DNA of 64,000 nucleotides, from contig NZ_DEXW01000017.1 of NCBI RefSeq assembly GCF_002364335.1, forward strand, positions 11,292 through 75,291, in the 5' to 3' direction. Origin of the DNA: Winogradskyella sp. UBA3174. Lineage in GTDB: Bacteria > Bacteroidota > Bacteroidia > Flavobacteriales > Flavobacteriaceae. The notes below the pieces were generated by a model. The model did no database searches and was not told the DNA's origin. It saw nothing but the letters and a program-made list of their open reading frames with translations. Positions 1 through 9,094 of this stretch are shown here, piece after piece; positions within the stretch are counted from its first letter, which is position 1; every line of letters starts with the position of its first letter. The translations under genes were made by a program, and so were the position numbers.

Positions 1-71
1 AGAAGTAAAAATAAGTGAAAATTATTAGTGTAAAAAGGATGGTTATAGTTATTTGTTGGCTTTAACTTTAT

Positions 72-752
72 TTAAGAACCACCAAAAGACTTTAAGGTTT
101 CTATATCTTCTAAAAGGCGTTCAATATCTTCAGGTTGAGTACCATCATAAAATCCTCTAATTCGACGTTTCTTATCAATAAGCAAAAAGTTTTCGGTATG
201 TATCATATCGTACTGATCACCATTGCCATCTGTTTTTACAGCCAAGTAGCTTTTTCGTGCCAGTTCATAGATTTGCTTTTTATCTCCGGTTACTAAATTC
301 CATTTACTATCGATGACACCTTTCTCCTTTGCGTATTTTTTTAGCTGAGCAACACTATCAATTTTAGGTGTTACCGAATGAGACAATAACATTACATCAT
401 TATCATTAAGAATTTCTTTTTGGATTTGGTACATATGATCTGTCATTATAGGACAAATCGTTTGGCATGTCGTAAAAAAGAAATCTGCAACATATATTTT
501 GTCTTTGTAGTTATCTTGAGTTATAGTCTTTCCATTTTGATTGATTAAACTAAAATTGGCAATCTTATGATATTTTTGTTGGTGTTGAATCGTACTATCC
601 ACTAACTCTTGGTTCACCATAGATGGGTTCCATACAGGTAATTGCTGCTTTACATTTAATACATTATAAATAATGGCAATAATAATGATAGAGAGAATAG
701 AAAAGAAAATAGCAAAGTTTTTATAACCTTTAAAGAAGGCGAGAAATGACAT
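72..752 (-). CDS. SCO1/SenC family copper-binding redox protein
   Basis: 226 residues with one N-terminal membrane anchor (about 12-32) followed by a thioredoxin-like domain. The SCO copper site is intact: CxxxC at Cys96 and Cys100 (TTCQTICPIM) and the distal His185 (MIHTENF). SCO proteins deliver copper to the CuA centre of cytochrome c oxidase, or act as thiol-disulfide reductases, on the periplasmic side of the inner membrane. A TACCTTTG box (minus strand, 777-784) lies about 25 nt upstream of the ATG and fits the Bacteroidota -7 consensus, though no clear TTG -33 is visible. The gene appears monocistronic. The family is certain; which oxidase it serves cannot be read from this window. Confidence 0.93.
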   Translation of the reverse strand: MSFLAFFKGYKNFAIFFSILSIIIIAIIYNVLNVKQQLPVWNPSMVNQELVDSTIQHQQKYHKIANFSLINQNGKTITQDNYKDKIYVADFFFTTCQTICPIMTDHMYQIQKEILNDNDVMLLSHSVTPKIDSVAQLKKYAKEKGVIDSKWNLVTGDKKQIYELARKSYLAVKTDGNGDQYDMIHTENFLLIDKKRRIRGFYDGTQPEDIERLLEDIETLKSFGGS

Positions 753-943
753 AATAGCGAATTAAAAATTGAACAACAAAGGTACGATTTGGGTTAATTT
801 TTCTATGTGTTTTTAACATAAAAAACAGTTGTCTAACCATAGATTTATAAATCTGTGTTAAAAATAAATCGATTGGAAATACAATTATTTTCTAAGTTGC
901 TTTAAAACCTTACTTTTGTCAATCGAAATTTGAAAATGATTAC

Positions 944-2290
944 ATGGAATTTATAATAAAAATATCTCAATTTTTACTCAGTTTATCTCTACTAATTGTA
1001 CTACATGAGTTGGGACACTTTATACCAGCGAAGCTTTTTAAAACTAAAGTCGAAAAGTTTTATCTGTTTTTTGATGTAAAATTTTCATTGTTTAAAAAGA
1101 AAATAGGTGATACCGAATATGGTATTGGTTGGTTACCACTAGGTGGTTATGTGAAAATTGCCGGAATGATAGATGAGAGTATGGATAAGGAACAAATGGC
1201 ACTGCCACCAAAGCCTTGGGAATTTCGATCTAAACCAGCTTGGCAGCGCCTTATTATTATGTTAGGTGGTGTAACTGTTAATTTTATTTTGGCCTATGTT
1301 ATATACGTTGCTATATCTTTTGCTTACGGCGATTCTGATGTTACCGTAGATAGTTTAAATGATGGGTATTGGATAGACAACCCTGCTTTATTAGATATTG
1401 GTTTTAAAACGGGAGATAAAATTTTAGCAATTAATGAGACTCCTATTGTTAATGATTCTGACATCGGTTTTAACCTTATTAGTGCAGAATCTGTTACCAT
1501 TAATAGAAGTGGGGTAGAACAGGTTATTGATTTGCCAGAAGACTTTTTAGGAAAATATTCATCAAGTAAAAGCAAAAGAAACTTTGAGTATCGTGTTCCT
1601 TTTATGGTAGGAAAAGTACCAGACACCTCTATAAACGCAAAGAAAGATTTAAAACAAGGGGATATTATTAGGAGAATAAATGGAAAGGAATTGAAATATT
1701 TTGACCAACTTAATGATATTGTAAGTGGTCTAAAAAATACAGTAGTTTCTGTTGAGGTTCTAAAAGCAGATAATACTGTTGTACAACAAGAATTAAGTAT
1801 AGACAAGTACGGAAAATTTGGAATAGCGCCATGGACAAATAATTTCAGTCGTTTTGATGAATTAGGCTATTTAGAAGTTACTAGAAAGCAATATACATTT
1901 GGAGAAAGCTTTGCAGCTGGAGGGTATAAATTCACAAAAACAATAACGAACTACTTTGGTCAATTAAAAGCAATTTTTAACCCAAGCACTGGAGCTTATA
2001 AAGGTCTTGGTGGGTTTAAAGCTATTTACGATCAGTTTTCACCAGTGTGGAGTTGGCCCTATTTTTGGGGTTTAACGGCCTTTCTATCTATTATGTTAGC
2101 TATATTAAATTTATTACCAATACCAGCCTTAGATGGTGGTCATGTTATGTTTTTACTCTATGAAATGATATCTGGCCGTAAGCCAAGCGAAAAATTCTTA
2201 GAACGCGCACAAGTTATTGGTTTCTTTATTTTAATTGCTTTAGTATTATTTGCAAACGGTAATGATGTATTTAAAGCCATTACAAATTAA
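944..2290 (+). CDS. rseP: RIP metalloprotease RseP (site-2 protease)
   Basis: 448 residues. The zinc motif HELGH starts at His21 in the first membrane helix, and the second active-site motif LDGGH (Asp397 to His400) lies in a C-terminal helix. A periplasmic PDZ region lies between them. This is the usual size and plan of RseP, the intramembrane protease that cleaves anti-sigma factors or signal-peptide remnants in the inner membrane. TACTTTTG at 911-918 fits a -7 box about 25 nt before the ATG. The gene stands alone, upstream of tRNA-Asn. An anti-sigma FecR protein is encoded 15 kb away in this window and is a conceivable substrate, but nothing in the sequence links them. Confidence 0.95.
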   Translation: MEFIIKISQFLLSLSLLIVLHELGHFIPAKLFKTKVEKFYLFFDVKFSLFKKKIGDTEYGIGWLPLGGYVKIAGMIDESMDKEQMALPPKPWEFRSKPAWQRLIIMLGGVTVNFILAYVIYVAISFAYGDSDVTVDSLNDGYWIDNPALLDIGFKTGDKILAINETPIVNDSDIGFNLISAESVTINRSGVEQVIDLPEDFLGKYSSSKSKRNFEYRVPFMVGKVPDTSINAKKDLKQGDIIRRINGKELKYFDQLNDIVSGLKNTVVSVEVLKADNTVVQQELSIDKYGKFGIAPWTNNFSRFDELGYLEVTRKQYTFGESFAAGGYKFTKTITNYFGQLKAIFNPSTGAYKGLGGFKAIYDQFSPVWSWPYFWGLTAFLSIMLAILNLLPIPALDGGHVMFLLYEMISGRKPSEKFLERAQVIGFFILIALVLFANGNDVFKAITN

Positions 2291-2325
2291 TTTTTTTAAA
2301 CCTCAGATAAAAAATAATATTTCAT

Positions 2326-2357
2326 TTGGTGAGAACAAAAAAAATGATTTATATTTG
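2326..2357 (+). promoter_or_regulatory. Bacteroidota-type promoter of tRNA-Asn
   Basis: TTG at 2326-2328 is followed after 21 nt by TATATTTG (2350-2357), an exact TAnnTTTG -7 box at canonical spacing. Transcription would start near 2362, about 20 nt before the mature tRNA. Confidence 0.75.
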
Positions 2358-2382
2358 CGCTCGCTAACGCGAAAAGTAACCT

Positions 2383-2456
2383 TCCTCTTTAGCTCAGTTG
2401 GTTAGAGCATCTGACTGTTAATCAGAGGGTCCTAAGTTCGAGTCTTAGAAGAGGAG
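2383..2456 (+). tRNA. tRNA-Asn (anticodon GTT)
   Basis: Complete 74-nt cloverleaf. The acceptor stem TCCTCTT (2383-2389) pairs with AAGAGGA (2449-2455), followed by discriminator G2456. The D loop AGCTCAGTTGGTTAGAG and T loop GTTCGAGTC are canonical. The anticodon stem TCTGA/TCAGA encloses loop CTGTTAA, giving anticodon GTT at 2417-2419. A consensus promoter precedes it and a hairpin follows it. Confidence 0.97.
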
Positions 2457-2460
2457 CATA

Positions 2461-2490
2461 TAAAGCCATTACGTAAGTAGTGGCTTTTCT
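2461..2490 (+). terminator. Hairpin terminator after tRNA-Asn
   Basis: AAAGCCATTA and TAGTGGCTTT form a 10-bp stem with one wobble pair, followed by TTCT. It lies a few bases after the tRNA 3' end. Confidence 0.6.
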
Positions 2491-2578
2491 GTGTTTAAAA
2501 AGTGTTTTATCAGAGACTGATGCTATATTTTTTATTCTAAGAGAAATTTACACCCATACATTGAGAGTATTAAACACA

Positions 2579-2611
2579 AAAAAACACCATCATTAATGAT
2601 GGTGTTTTTTT
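2579..2611. terminator. Bidirectional intrinsic terminator
   Basis: A perfect 32-bp palindrome, with arms AAAAAACACCATCATT and its complement meeting without a loop base at 2594/2595 and flanked by A- and T-runs. It would stop leftward transcription leaving the threonine dehydrogenase gene and rightward read-through from the tRNA. Confidence 0.8.
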
Positions 2612-2630
2612 AAAGTATACTATAGAAACT

Positions 2631-3584
2631 TTAAGATTTATACTTCTTCTTTAATTCCTTAAGCATCACATTTGTCATAGTGTCTAAATCATAACCATAC
2701 TTCCAATTCCAGTCTTTGCGAGCCACACTGTCATCAATAGAGGATGGCCAACTATCTGCGATGGCTTGTCTAAAATCTGGTTTATATGTTATTGAAAACT
2801 CAGGAAGCTGTGCTTTGATACTTTCAAATATTTCTTGTGGTGTAAAACTTAATGCAGATAAGTTATAAGAAGACCTAATGGTTAGGTTATCTTCTGGTGC
2901 CTGCATTAAATCAATAGTCGCTTTAATAGCATCATCCATAAACATCATTGGTAAGCTGGTGTTTTCAGATAAGAAACATTTGTATCTGCCCTTTTTAATA
3001 GCATCATGATAAATTTCTACAGCATAATCTGTTGTGCCTCCACCAGGCATTGCTTTATAACTTATAATACCAGGATAACGAATACTCCTTACATCTACTC
3101 CGTACTTATTATAGTAATACTCACACCAACGTTCTCCGACCTGTTTGGTAATGCCGTAAACGGTTGTTGGCTCAGAAATAGTGTGTTGAGGTGTGTTTTC
3201 TCTTGGAGTTGTTGGTCCGAAAACAGCAATACTACTTGGCCAAAATATTTTTTTTATAGTTCCGCCTTTTGCTAAGTTAAGTACATGAAAAAGTGAATTC
3301 ATATTTAAATCCCACGCTTCCATAGGGTACTTTTCTCCAGTAGCGCTTAATAAGGCAGCCATAAGATAAATAGTATCTATATTATGATTTTTACAACAAT
3401 CTTTAATCGCATTAAAGTTTTTTGCATCAATAATTTCGAAAGGGCCAGAGTTAACTAAATTTAATTGTCGTGTATTAATATCACTGGCAATTACGTTATC
3501 TGTACCATGTATTTCTCTAAGTTTGGTTGTAAGTTCAGTACCTATTTGGCCACAAGCGCCAATGACTAATATTTTTGTAGACAT
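2631..3584 (-). CDS. L-threonine 3-dehydrogenase, extended-SDR type
   Basis: 317 residues. The Rossmann motif GACGQIG (Gly9, Gly12, Gly15) and the catalytic Tyr143-xxx-Lys147 (VYGITK), with Ser117/118 in WPSSIAVFG, mark an extended SDR. The opening MSTKILVIGACGQIGTEL and the overall length match the SDR-type threonine dehydrogenases of flavobacteria (described for Flavobacterium frigidimaris). These oxidise L-threonine to 2-amino-3-ketobutyrate with NAD+ and are unrelated to the zinc-dependent Tdh. It is cytosolic and monocistronic. A TACTTTTG box lies on the minus strand at 3604-3611. A generic UDP-sugar epimerase is the main alternative, but the N-terminal signature favours the dehydrogenase. 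Confidence 0.85.
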   Translation of the reverse strand: MSTKILVIGACGQIGTELTTKLREIHGTDNVIASDINTRQLNLVNSGPFEIIDAKNFNAIKDCCKNHNIDTIYLMAALLSATGEKYPMEAWDLNMNSLFHVLNLAKGGTIKKIFWPSSIAVFGPTTPRENTPQHTISEPTTVYGITKQVGERWCEYYYNKYGVDVRSIRYPGIISYKAMPGGGTTDYAVEIYHDAIKKGRYKCFLSENTSLPMMFMDDAIKATIDLMQAPEDNLTIRSSYNLSALSFTPQEIFESIKAQLPEFSITYKPDFRQAIADSWPSSIDDSVARKDWNWKYGYDLDTMTNVMLKELKKKYKS

Positions 3585-3751
3585 ATATGGGTTATTATAT
3601 TCTCAAAAGTAATAAGAAATAGGGTTTATAATTATGAAAATCATTAAAAAAAAGATGATTTTTTAAGAAATTGATAATCAGGTATTTTAACTGTATACTA
3701 ATTCTAAAAAATTATAGTTTAAGTATCTTTACCACTAAATTAGTTCAGATC

Positions 3752-4279
3752 ATGAAAGTTATAGTCGTTGTTTTTAGTATTGCATGTTCGTTTTTAATTA
3801 TAAGTTGTGATAATTCAAAAACAGACCAAACTTCTGCAGTTAAGAATGAATCCCAAACTGAATTAAAAATTTCGGCTAAAGCAATCGAAGGTTTTAAATA
3901 TGACGACTATGCACTTAGTAATGAAGGACAAGATTTAGTGAACGGATGGGAAAAATATCAAGAGTTATCAATTCAAATTAACTACTTGAAGAAAGCTGAT
4001 TTATCATTTTTTAATAGTGATAAGAAGTTGCTGACAGATTTTATTTCAGACTTAAATGAAAATGTTCCTGAGCGTTTACAAACTAATTCTATAACTTCTA
4101 GAGTTTTAATTGTTGAAACTAAATTACTAAAGCTCAATGAAAATTTAACTATTAGTAATATTACCACCGAGACCAAGCTTAGCAGTATTAAAGAAGTCCT
4201 TGTAGCATTTTCTAATCTTATTTTTCAGATTAATTGGAAGTTAGAATTTGATGTTTACAACAAAATTGAGGCAGAATAA
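3752..4279 (+). CDS. Hypothetical lipoprotein
   Basis: 175 residues from the ATG at 3752. I chose this start because it opens directly on a lipoprotein signal peptide (MKVIVVVFSIACSFLIISC, lipobox ending at Cys19). A more upstream in-frame ATG at 3671 would add 27 residues ahead of it, and a TATCTTTA -7-like box (3724-3731) lies inside that extension. After the lipid anchor comes a low-complexity Ser/Thr/Asn linker, then a mostly helical domain with no motif I recognise. It was probably a free-standing periplasmic or outer-membrane lipoprotein gene, transcribed towards the M13 peptidase gene 102 nt downstream. Confidence 0.7.
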   Translation: MKVIVVVFSIACSFLIISCDNSKTDQTSAVKNESQTELKISAKAIEGFKYDDYALSNEGQDLVNGWEKYQELSIQINYLKKADLSFFNSDKKLLTDFISDLNENVPERLQTNSITSRVLIVETKLLKLNENLTISNITTETKLSSIKEVLVAFSNLIFQINWKLEFDVYNKIEAE

Positions 4280-4381
4280 CTTCTTAACAGCTCCTTAAAT
4301 TTTTGTTAAATTGTAACATTTTTAGGATTCTTAAGTCTTATTCATAGTTACTTTTAATTAAAACTAATCAATATAAACATT

Positions 4382-6451
4382 ATGAAAACTAATCTTAGTC
4401 GCTTACTAGCGATAACAAGTTTGGCTTTTTTTACTATGGTCGCATGTAAAGACGAAGCCAATAAAGATTCTGCAATGGCAGAAACGAAGATTCCAGGGAT
4501 TATCCTAGAAAACATGGATACTTCGGTAAATCCTAAAGACGATTTCTATAATTATGTTAACGGAAGTTGGATGAAAACTAATACAATACCAGTTGAAGAA
4601 GCAAGTTGGGGAGGCTTTGGTGTTTTAAGAAAATCTACACGAAACGATGTATTAGAAATTGTAAGAACGTCTAAAGAACTCGGTACTTATGCAGAGGGTA
4701 GTGATCAGAAAAAAGCACTATTGTTTTTTGAATCTGAATTAGACACTATTGCTAGAGATGAGCTAGGTATAAAACCAATACAACCTTTAATGAAGGCTAT
4801 TGACGGAATTAAAAACCTATCTGATATGCAAACTGTATTTGCTGAAACTATTGGTGTAGGTGCTCCATTTTTTAGTCTTCAAATATTTGCAGACATAAAT
4901 GATAGTAGTATTTATGCACCTTATATAACGCAAGGTGGTTTAGGATTGCCAGATCGCGATTATTATGTATTACAAGATGAAAAATCTAAAGAGCGTCGCC
5001 AACAATATGTAGATCATGTTACAAGAATGATGCAGTTTATAGATTACGATTCAGCTGAAGCAAAGGAGGCTGCCGAAATGATTTTAGCATTAGAAACTAA
5101 ATTAGCAGAGCCTCAATTTGACAAGACGGAGCGACGTAACTTTAATAACTTTAATAATCCTAGAAGTATTGAACAACTTTCAGAATTAACACCAGCTGTT
5201 AACTGGAATAAATTTATATCTGAGATGGGAGTAGAACAAAAAATCGATACGGTTTATGTTGTTGAGTTGAGATATATGAAAGCGCTTCAAAATATCTTAA
5301 AATCCACTCCAATAGAAGATATTAAGACTATAATGAAATGGAACACTTTAAATTCTAACTCAGGGTTTTTAAGTACTCAAATTGAAAAGGCTAATTGGGA
5401 TTTTTACAGTAAAACGTTAAGAGGAACAGAAACACAAAGACCAGCTCAAGACCGAGCAATGGATAATGTTACAGGACGTGTTGGAGAAGCTATTGGTAAA
5501 TTATATGTAGATTCTAAGTTCCCTCCAGAAGCTAAAGAAAAAGCAGAGAAAATGATTGCTAATGTAATCAGCGCATTTAAAGCTAGAATAAATAAGCTAG
5601 ATTGGATGAGCAATGAGACCAAAGTAAAAGCTATTGAGAAACTCGATAAATTTACGGTTAAGATAGCATACCCTAATGAGTGGAAAGATTACTCTGAATT
5701 AATGGTTAAAGAGGGTAATAGTTATGCGGATAACATGATGGCTTTTTCTGAGTGGTCAATGAAAAAAACTTTAGCTGATTTAGGTCAGAAAGTTGATAAA
5801 GCAGAATGGAATATGCCGCCACAAATGGTAAATGCATACTTTAATCCATTAAATAATGAGATTGTTTTTCCTGCAGCGATCTTACAACCTCCATTTTATA
5901 ACTATACAGCAGATGAGGCTGTAAACTATGGTGGCATAGGAGCTGTGATAGGACATGAGATTTCACATGCTTTTGATGATCAAGGCTCACAGTTTGATAG
6001 TGACGGGAATTTAATTAATTGGTGGACACCAGAAGATTTAGCAGAATTTACTAAAAGAGGAGATGCCCTTGTTGAGCAATATTCGGCAATAGAATTATCC
6101 GAAGGTTTATTTGTAGATGGTAGAAATACTATAGGTGAAAACATTGGGGATTTAGGTGGAGTTCTTGGAGCTTACGATGGCTTACAACTGTATTTTGAGG
6201 AAAATGGAAGACCAGATGATATTGATGGTTTTACCGCAGAGCAACGTTTCTTTATGTCTTGGGCTACTGTATGGAGAACTTTAAGTAGACCTGATGCTTT
6301 AGAGACTCAAGTAAAAACAGATCCACATTCTCCAGGTGTAGTTAGAGCAACACAACCACTTAAAAATATTGATGTCTTCTATGAGGCTTTTGGTATTAAA
6401 GAAGGTGATGCTATGTACTTAGCGCCAGAAAAACGTGTTAGAATTTGGTAA
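4382..6451 (+). CDS. M13 family zinc metallopeptidase lipoprotein (neprilysin/PepO-like)
   Basis: 689 residues. The lipoprotein signal ends at Cys22 (AFFTMVAC). The M13 N-terminal domain follows (typical DDFYNYVNGSW near residue 54), then the catalytic domain with HExxH at His525-Glu526-His529 (VIGHEISHAFDDQG). The third zinc ligand is Glu586 in GENIGDLGG, and the substrate-binding NAYFNP motif and the terminal RIW are both present. All catalytic elements of the neprilysin/endothelin-converting-enzyme family are intact. It should cleave oligopeptides while tethered to the envelope. It is monocistronic and closed by a strong terminator. Confidence 0.95.
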   Translation: MKTNLSRLLAITSLAFFTMVACKDEANKDSAMAETKIPGIILENMDTSVNPKDDFYNYVNGSWMKTNTIPVEEASWGGFGVLRKSTRNDVLEIVRTSKELGTYAEGSDQKKALLFFESELDTIARDELGIKPIQPLMKAIDGIKNLSDMQTVFAETIGVGAPFFSLQIFADINDSSIYAPYITQGGLGLPDRDYYVLQDEKSKERRQQYVDHVTRMMQFIDYDSAEAKEAAEMILALETKLAEPQFDKTERRNFNNFNNPRSIEQLSELTPAVNWNKFISEMGVEQKIDTVYVVELRYMKALQNILKSTPIEDIKTIMKWNTLNSNSGFLSTQIEKANWDFYSKTLRGTETQRPAQDRAMDNVTGRVGEAIGKLYVDSKFPPEAKEKAEKMIANVISAFKARINKLDWMSNETKVKAIEKLDKFTVKIAYPNEWKDYSELMVKEGNSYADNMMAFSEWSMKKTLADLGQKVDKAEWNMPPQMVNAYFNPLNNEIVFPAAILQPPFYNYTADEAVNYGGIGAVIGHEISHAFDDQGSQFDSDGNLINWWTPEDLAEFTKRGDALVEQYSAIELSEGLFVDGRNTIGENIGDLGGVLGAYDGLQLYFEENGRPDDIDGFTAEQRFFMSWATVWRTLSRPDALETQVKTDPHSPGVVRATQPLKNIDVFYEAFGIKEGDAMYLAPEKRVRIW

Positions 6452-6476
6452 TAGATTTAGCGCTTAATTAAAAAAA

Positions 6477-6503
6477 AAACGCAACCTAAGGGTTGCGTTT
6501 TTT
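6477..6503. terminator. Bidirectional intrinsic terminator
   Basis: AACGCAACC / GGTTGCGTT stem with TAAG loop, with an A-run upstream and T-run downstream. It sits between the convergent M13 peptidase gene and the TPR-protein gene. Confidence 0.85.
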
Positions 6504-6524
6504 TATACTATATACACAAGAATT

Positions 6525-7229
6525 TTAATTCTTAGTAGTTGTGGTTTTCTGAGCTTTTTGTGCTTCTAAAGCATCTCTACTTATTCTTGCTAAATTAAAG
6601 TTTGGATCTACTTCTAAAGCTTCATTCATTAATTTTAATGCTACATTTAGATTTGTATCTTGGTTTTCTTTGAATACCAATAACCCTTTTAGACATAAAA
6701 AAGCAGCTTTAAGAGAGGCTTCGTAAGGTTGTTGGGTCTCATAGAAGGCATGTTTCATATCATCCTTAACGTTAGTTAGTCCATATTCTATATTAGACTT
6801 TGCACCTACTAAATCATCAACTTGAACTTTCATATCAGCTATTTCATAAGCTAAAGTTGGATTAGGATCTCGTTTAAATAAAACTTCATAGTGCTCTAAG
6901 GCAAGTTTAGGTCTATTTAAGCTTTTTAAAGCTAAAGCCTTAACCTCTGTATTCATATTTGAATCACCTTCATTTTTTTCAATACCAATAGTGTTAAGTG
7001 CTTGCATATAATTACCATTAGATAAGTATAAATAAGCTAAGGTATCTTTTCTTTCAACCGATGGCTCTAAAATATCTAGATGCGTATGTGCGTTAATAAC
7101 ACCTTGAACATCACCACGAGTTTTCATAGTTTCAAGGAACGTTTTATAATGCTTTTTTAAGTCAGCATTAGTTTGTGCAAAAACTCCTACTGAAAGTAGT
7201 AACGCCATTGCCATTGTAATATGTTTCAT
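6525..7229 (-). CDS. Periplasmic tetratricopeptide-like protein
   Basis: 234 residues with a Sec signal peptide cleaved after about residue 18 (LLSVGVFAQ). The rest is helical with TPR-like units, for example LAYLYLSNGNYMQALNTI, VKALALKSLNRPKLALEHYE and ALKLMNEALEVDPNFNLAR. It ends in a Lys/Thr-rich tail. TPR proteins act as protein-protein scaffolds; no partner is evident here. The region upstream is shared only with the leftward YeeZ-like gene, 68 nt away. The specific role is unknown. Confidence 0.75.
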   Translation of the reverse strand: MKHITMAMALLLSVGVFAQTNADLKKHYKTFLETMKTRGDVQGVINAHTHLDILEPSVERKDTLAYLYLSNGNYMQALNTIGIEKNEGDSNMNTEVKALALKSLNRPKLALEHYEVLFKRDPNPTLAYEIADMKVQVDDLVGAKSNIEYGLTNVKDDMKHAFYETQQPYEASLKAAFLCLKGLLVFKENQDTNLNVALKLMNEALEVDPNFNLARISRDALEAQKAQKTTTTKN

Positions 7230-7297
7230 TTCATTTTAATTTAAGTGGCTAAATCTATAAAAATTAATTATAAATGGACTTAAAAATCTATTAATTT

Positions 7298-8107
7298 CTA
7301 TGGAGCCTGTTTAAAAGTATATTTCAAATTTTGTACCAATATAGAACTATCAATTATTTTGCCCTTACTTTTTTTAGCTTTATTAAATTTAGGAAGTGCC
7401 AAATCGGCTTTTAAACAATACTCAGAATAATATCCTTTTTTAGTTGGATGTGCTGGGTATGTTGCATTTATCGAGATATTCCAAGTGTTTTTTCTAAGTA
7501 GCATAGCTATTATTTCAATACAATCTTGTTTGTGTATAAGATTAATAGGTGCTTCAGGGTTTGCGATATTTGTTTTCCCTGATAAATATTTTGCAGGATG
7601 ACGCTTATCATCAAACAGACCACCAAAGCGCAAAATCGTAGTTTTAAACTTAGCGTTTTCACGAAGAGATTCTTCTATTTCAATAAGTTGTTTTCCATTA
7701 TTTGAATTGGTATTTGGTAAAAGATCTTCAGTAATTTTAGAGAAGTTAAAATCATCTTGATAAACAGAGATAGAACTAATAAAAAGTACATTTTTTATGG
7801 AGCTTTTTTCAATAGCATTAATTAAATGTATTAGTTCTGCACTATGATTTTTATTGGGACTTTTTCTTAATCCAGGCGGAATATTAATAATTATAGTAGT
7901 GCTTCCTTGGAGAAATTTAGAATAATTGCCAATTAATTTATCCTCATCTAGTTCAATTAAAAAAGGATCTATTCCGTTAGATTTTAAAGTACTTAATTTA
8001 TCCATCGAAGTTGTAGAGCCTTTAATAGAAAAGCCTTCATTTATTAAGGCTTTTGCTAAAGGAAATCCTAACCATCCGCAGCCTATTATACTAATTTGAT
8101 CTTTCAA
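7298..8107 (-). CDS. NAD(P)-binding SDR-like reductase, YeeZ family
   Basis: 269 residues. The protein opens with a dinucleotide-binding motif GCGWLGFPLAKALI (GxGxxG, residues 9-14), characteristic of YeeZ-like atypical SDRs. INIPPGLR and FISSISVYQD are further family landmarks, and ILRFGGLF follows in the usual place. The canonical SDR Tyr-xxx-Lys pair is not obvious. It is cytosolic, and its substrate is unknown for the family. It lies in the same direction as the TPR gene downstream. Confidence 0.8.
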   Translation of the reverse strand: MKDQISIIGCGWLGFPLAKALINEGFSIKGSTTSMDKLSTLKSNGIDPFLIELDEDKLIGNYSKFLQGSTTIIINIPPGLRKSPNKNHSAELIHLINAIEKSSIKNVLFISSISVYQDDFNFSKITEDLLPNTNSNNGKQLIEIEESLRENAKFKTTILRFGGLFDDKRHPAKYLSGKTNIANPEAPINLIHKQDCIEIIAMLLRKNTWNISINATYPAHPTKKGYYSEYCLKADLALPKFNKAKKSKGKIIDSSILVQNLKYTFKQAP

Positions 8108-8170
8108 AAAATTAAAAAATTATAGTCAATAGCAAAAGTACAATTATCCTTTATGTAAATACCACATGTT

Positions 8171-8200
8171 TTGTTAACCCATTAATTTTTAGTAACTTTA
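8171..8200 (+). promoter_or_regulatory. Putative promoter of the CBS-domain gene
   Basis: TTG (8171-8173, within TTTTG) and TAACTTTA (8193-8200) are separated by 19 nt, one mismatch from TTG-N19-TAnnTTTG. A start site near 8205 would exclude the in-frame TTG at 8202 as the initiation codon. Confidence 0.6.
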
Positions 8201-8222
8201 GTTGAATACAAAATATAAGATT

Positions 8223-8708
8223 ATGGGAATTAAAAGTTTTCAAGGTTCACGAAGACAGCAAAACACGGTAGAACCTAATGCTCTAAAAGTAAGAGATTAT
8301 ATGACTACTAATCTTATAACGTTTACTGCTGACCAGTCTGTGCAAGATGTTGTAGAGGCTTTAATAAAGTTTAAAATATCTGGAGGACCTGTTGTTAATG
8401 ATAAAAATGAACTCGTTGGTATAATATCTGAAGGGGATTGCTTAAAACAATTAAGTGAAAGCCGCTATTATAATATGCCTTTAGATCACGATAATGTTGA
8501 AAAACGTATGGCTAAAGATGTCGAAACCATTGATGGTAATATGAATGTTTTTGATGCTGCAAATAAGTTTCTTCAGTCTAAAAGAAGACGATTTCCTATA
8601 GTTGAAAATGGTAAATTAATTGGTCAGATAAGCCAGAAAGATATTCTAAAAGCGGCACTTAATTTAAAAGGTGTAAATTGGAATAGCACTACTAAAGGAA
8701 ATTCTTAA
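8223..8708 (+). CDS. CBS-domain protein
   Basis: 161 residues from ATG 8223 (MGIKSFQG). Two CBS motifs are clear: VRDYMTTNLITFTADQSV...GIISEGDCLKQL in the first half and MAKDVETIDGNMNVFDAANK...LIGQISQKDILKAAL in the second. Tandem CBS pairs bind adenine nucleotides and usually sense energy state; here there is no attached enzyme domain. The start is set by the promoter just upstream and by the conserved MGIKSFQG opening that I recall from flavobacterial homologues. The stop codon overlaps the stop of the convergent zinc-ribbon gene by 4 nt. Confidence 0.88.
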   Translation: MGIKSFQGSRRQQNTVEPNALKVRDYMTTNLITFTADQSVQDVVEALIKFKISGGPVVNDKNELVGIISEGDCLKQLSESRYYNMPLDHDNVEKRMAKDVETIDGNMNVFDAANKFLQSKRRRFPIVENGKLIGQISQKDILKAALNLKGVNWNSTTKGNS

Positions 8709-9055
8709 TCGTCGCGTTTTACTAAAGCATAATAATCCCCTTCTAAAGGTAAATATCCTTGATCGTACACAAAATAATAAGTAGTACCAGCCTTTGTAAT
8801 ATAGATACTAGTAAAATAATTAAAGTCGAATCCTTTTTCTATGAGCTTAGCTCTTGAGCATTTTGTCTTTTTATTAGGATTTAGTGTTTCAAGTATTCTA
8901 TAATTTTTTCTTAATCTGTTATTAGTGTTTCTAATAAGGTTTTTAGAATCTTTATTAATGCGATTATTAAAGGCATTTCTACAGCCATCGCTGCAGAATT
9001 TTTTATCCATTCTACCCACAATCCTATCACCACATTCAGGACATTGTTTCTGCAT
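8705..9055 (-). CDS. Small zinc-ribbon protein (DUF2116-like)
   Basis: 116 residues. The N-terminus carries a four-cysteine zinc ribbon, CPECGDRIVGRMDKKFCSDGC, with CxxC at 5-8 and CxxxC at 21-25. A basic middle (NRLRKNYRIL) and a C-terminal part rich in aromatic residues (TTYYFVYDQGYLPL) follow. Short zinc-ribbon proteins of this shape are common in flavobacteria and uncharacterised; nucleic-acid binding is plausible but not shown. Its terminal 4 nt overlap the stop of the CBS gene, tail to tail. A decayed gene begins 39 nt upstream on the same strand. Confidence 0.75.
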   Translation of the reverse strand: MQKQCPECGDRIVGRMDKKFCSDGCRNAFNNRINKDSKNLIRNTNNRLRKNYRILETLNPNKKTKCSRAKLIEKGFDFNYFTSIYITKAGTTYYFVYDQGYLPLEGDYYALVKRDD

Positions 9056-9094
9056 AACTTTTAATTAAGAACCACAATATAGTTATTATATCAG

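Noticed and set aside
1324..1806. 160-codon minus-strand frame inside rseP
   Set aside because: Shadow frame over the PDZ region, Ser/Leu-rich and without domain signals.
3671..3751. Extended start of the small lipoprotein gene
   Set aside because: The extra 27 residues would precede a good lipoprotein signal, and a -7 box lies within them.
8202..8222. TTG start for the CBS gene
   Set aside because: It lies within 2 nt of the -7 box and so before any transcript start; ATG 8223 fits the conserved opening.
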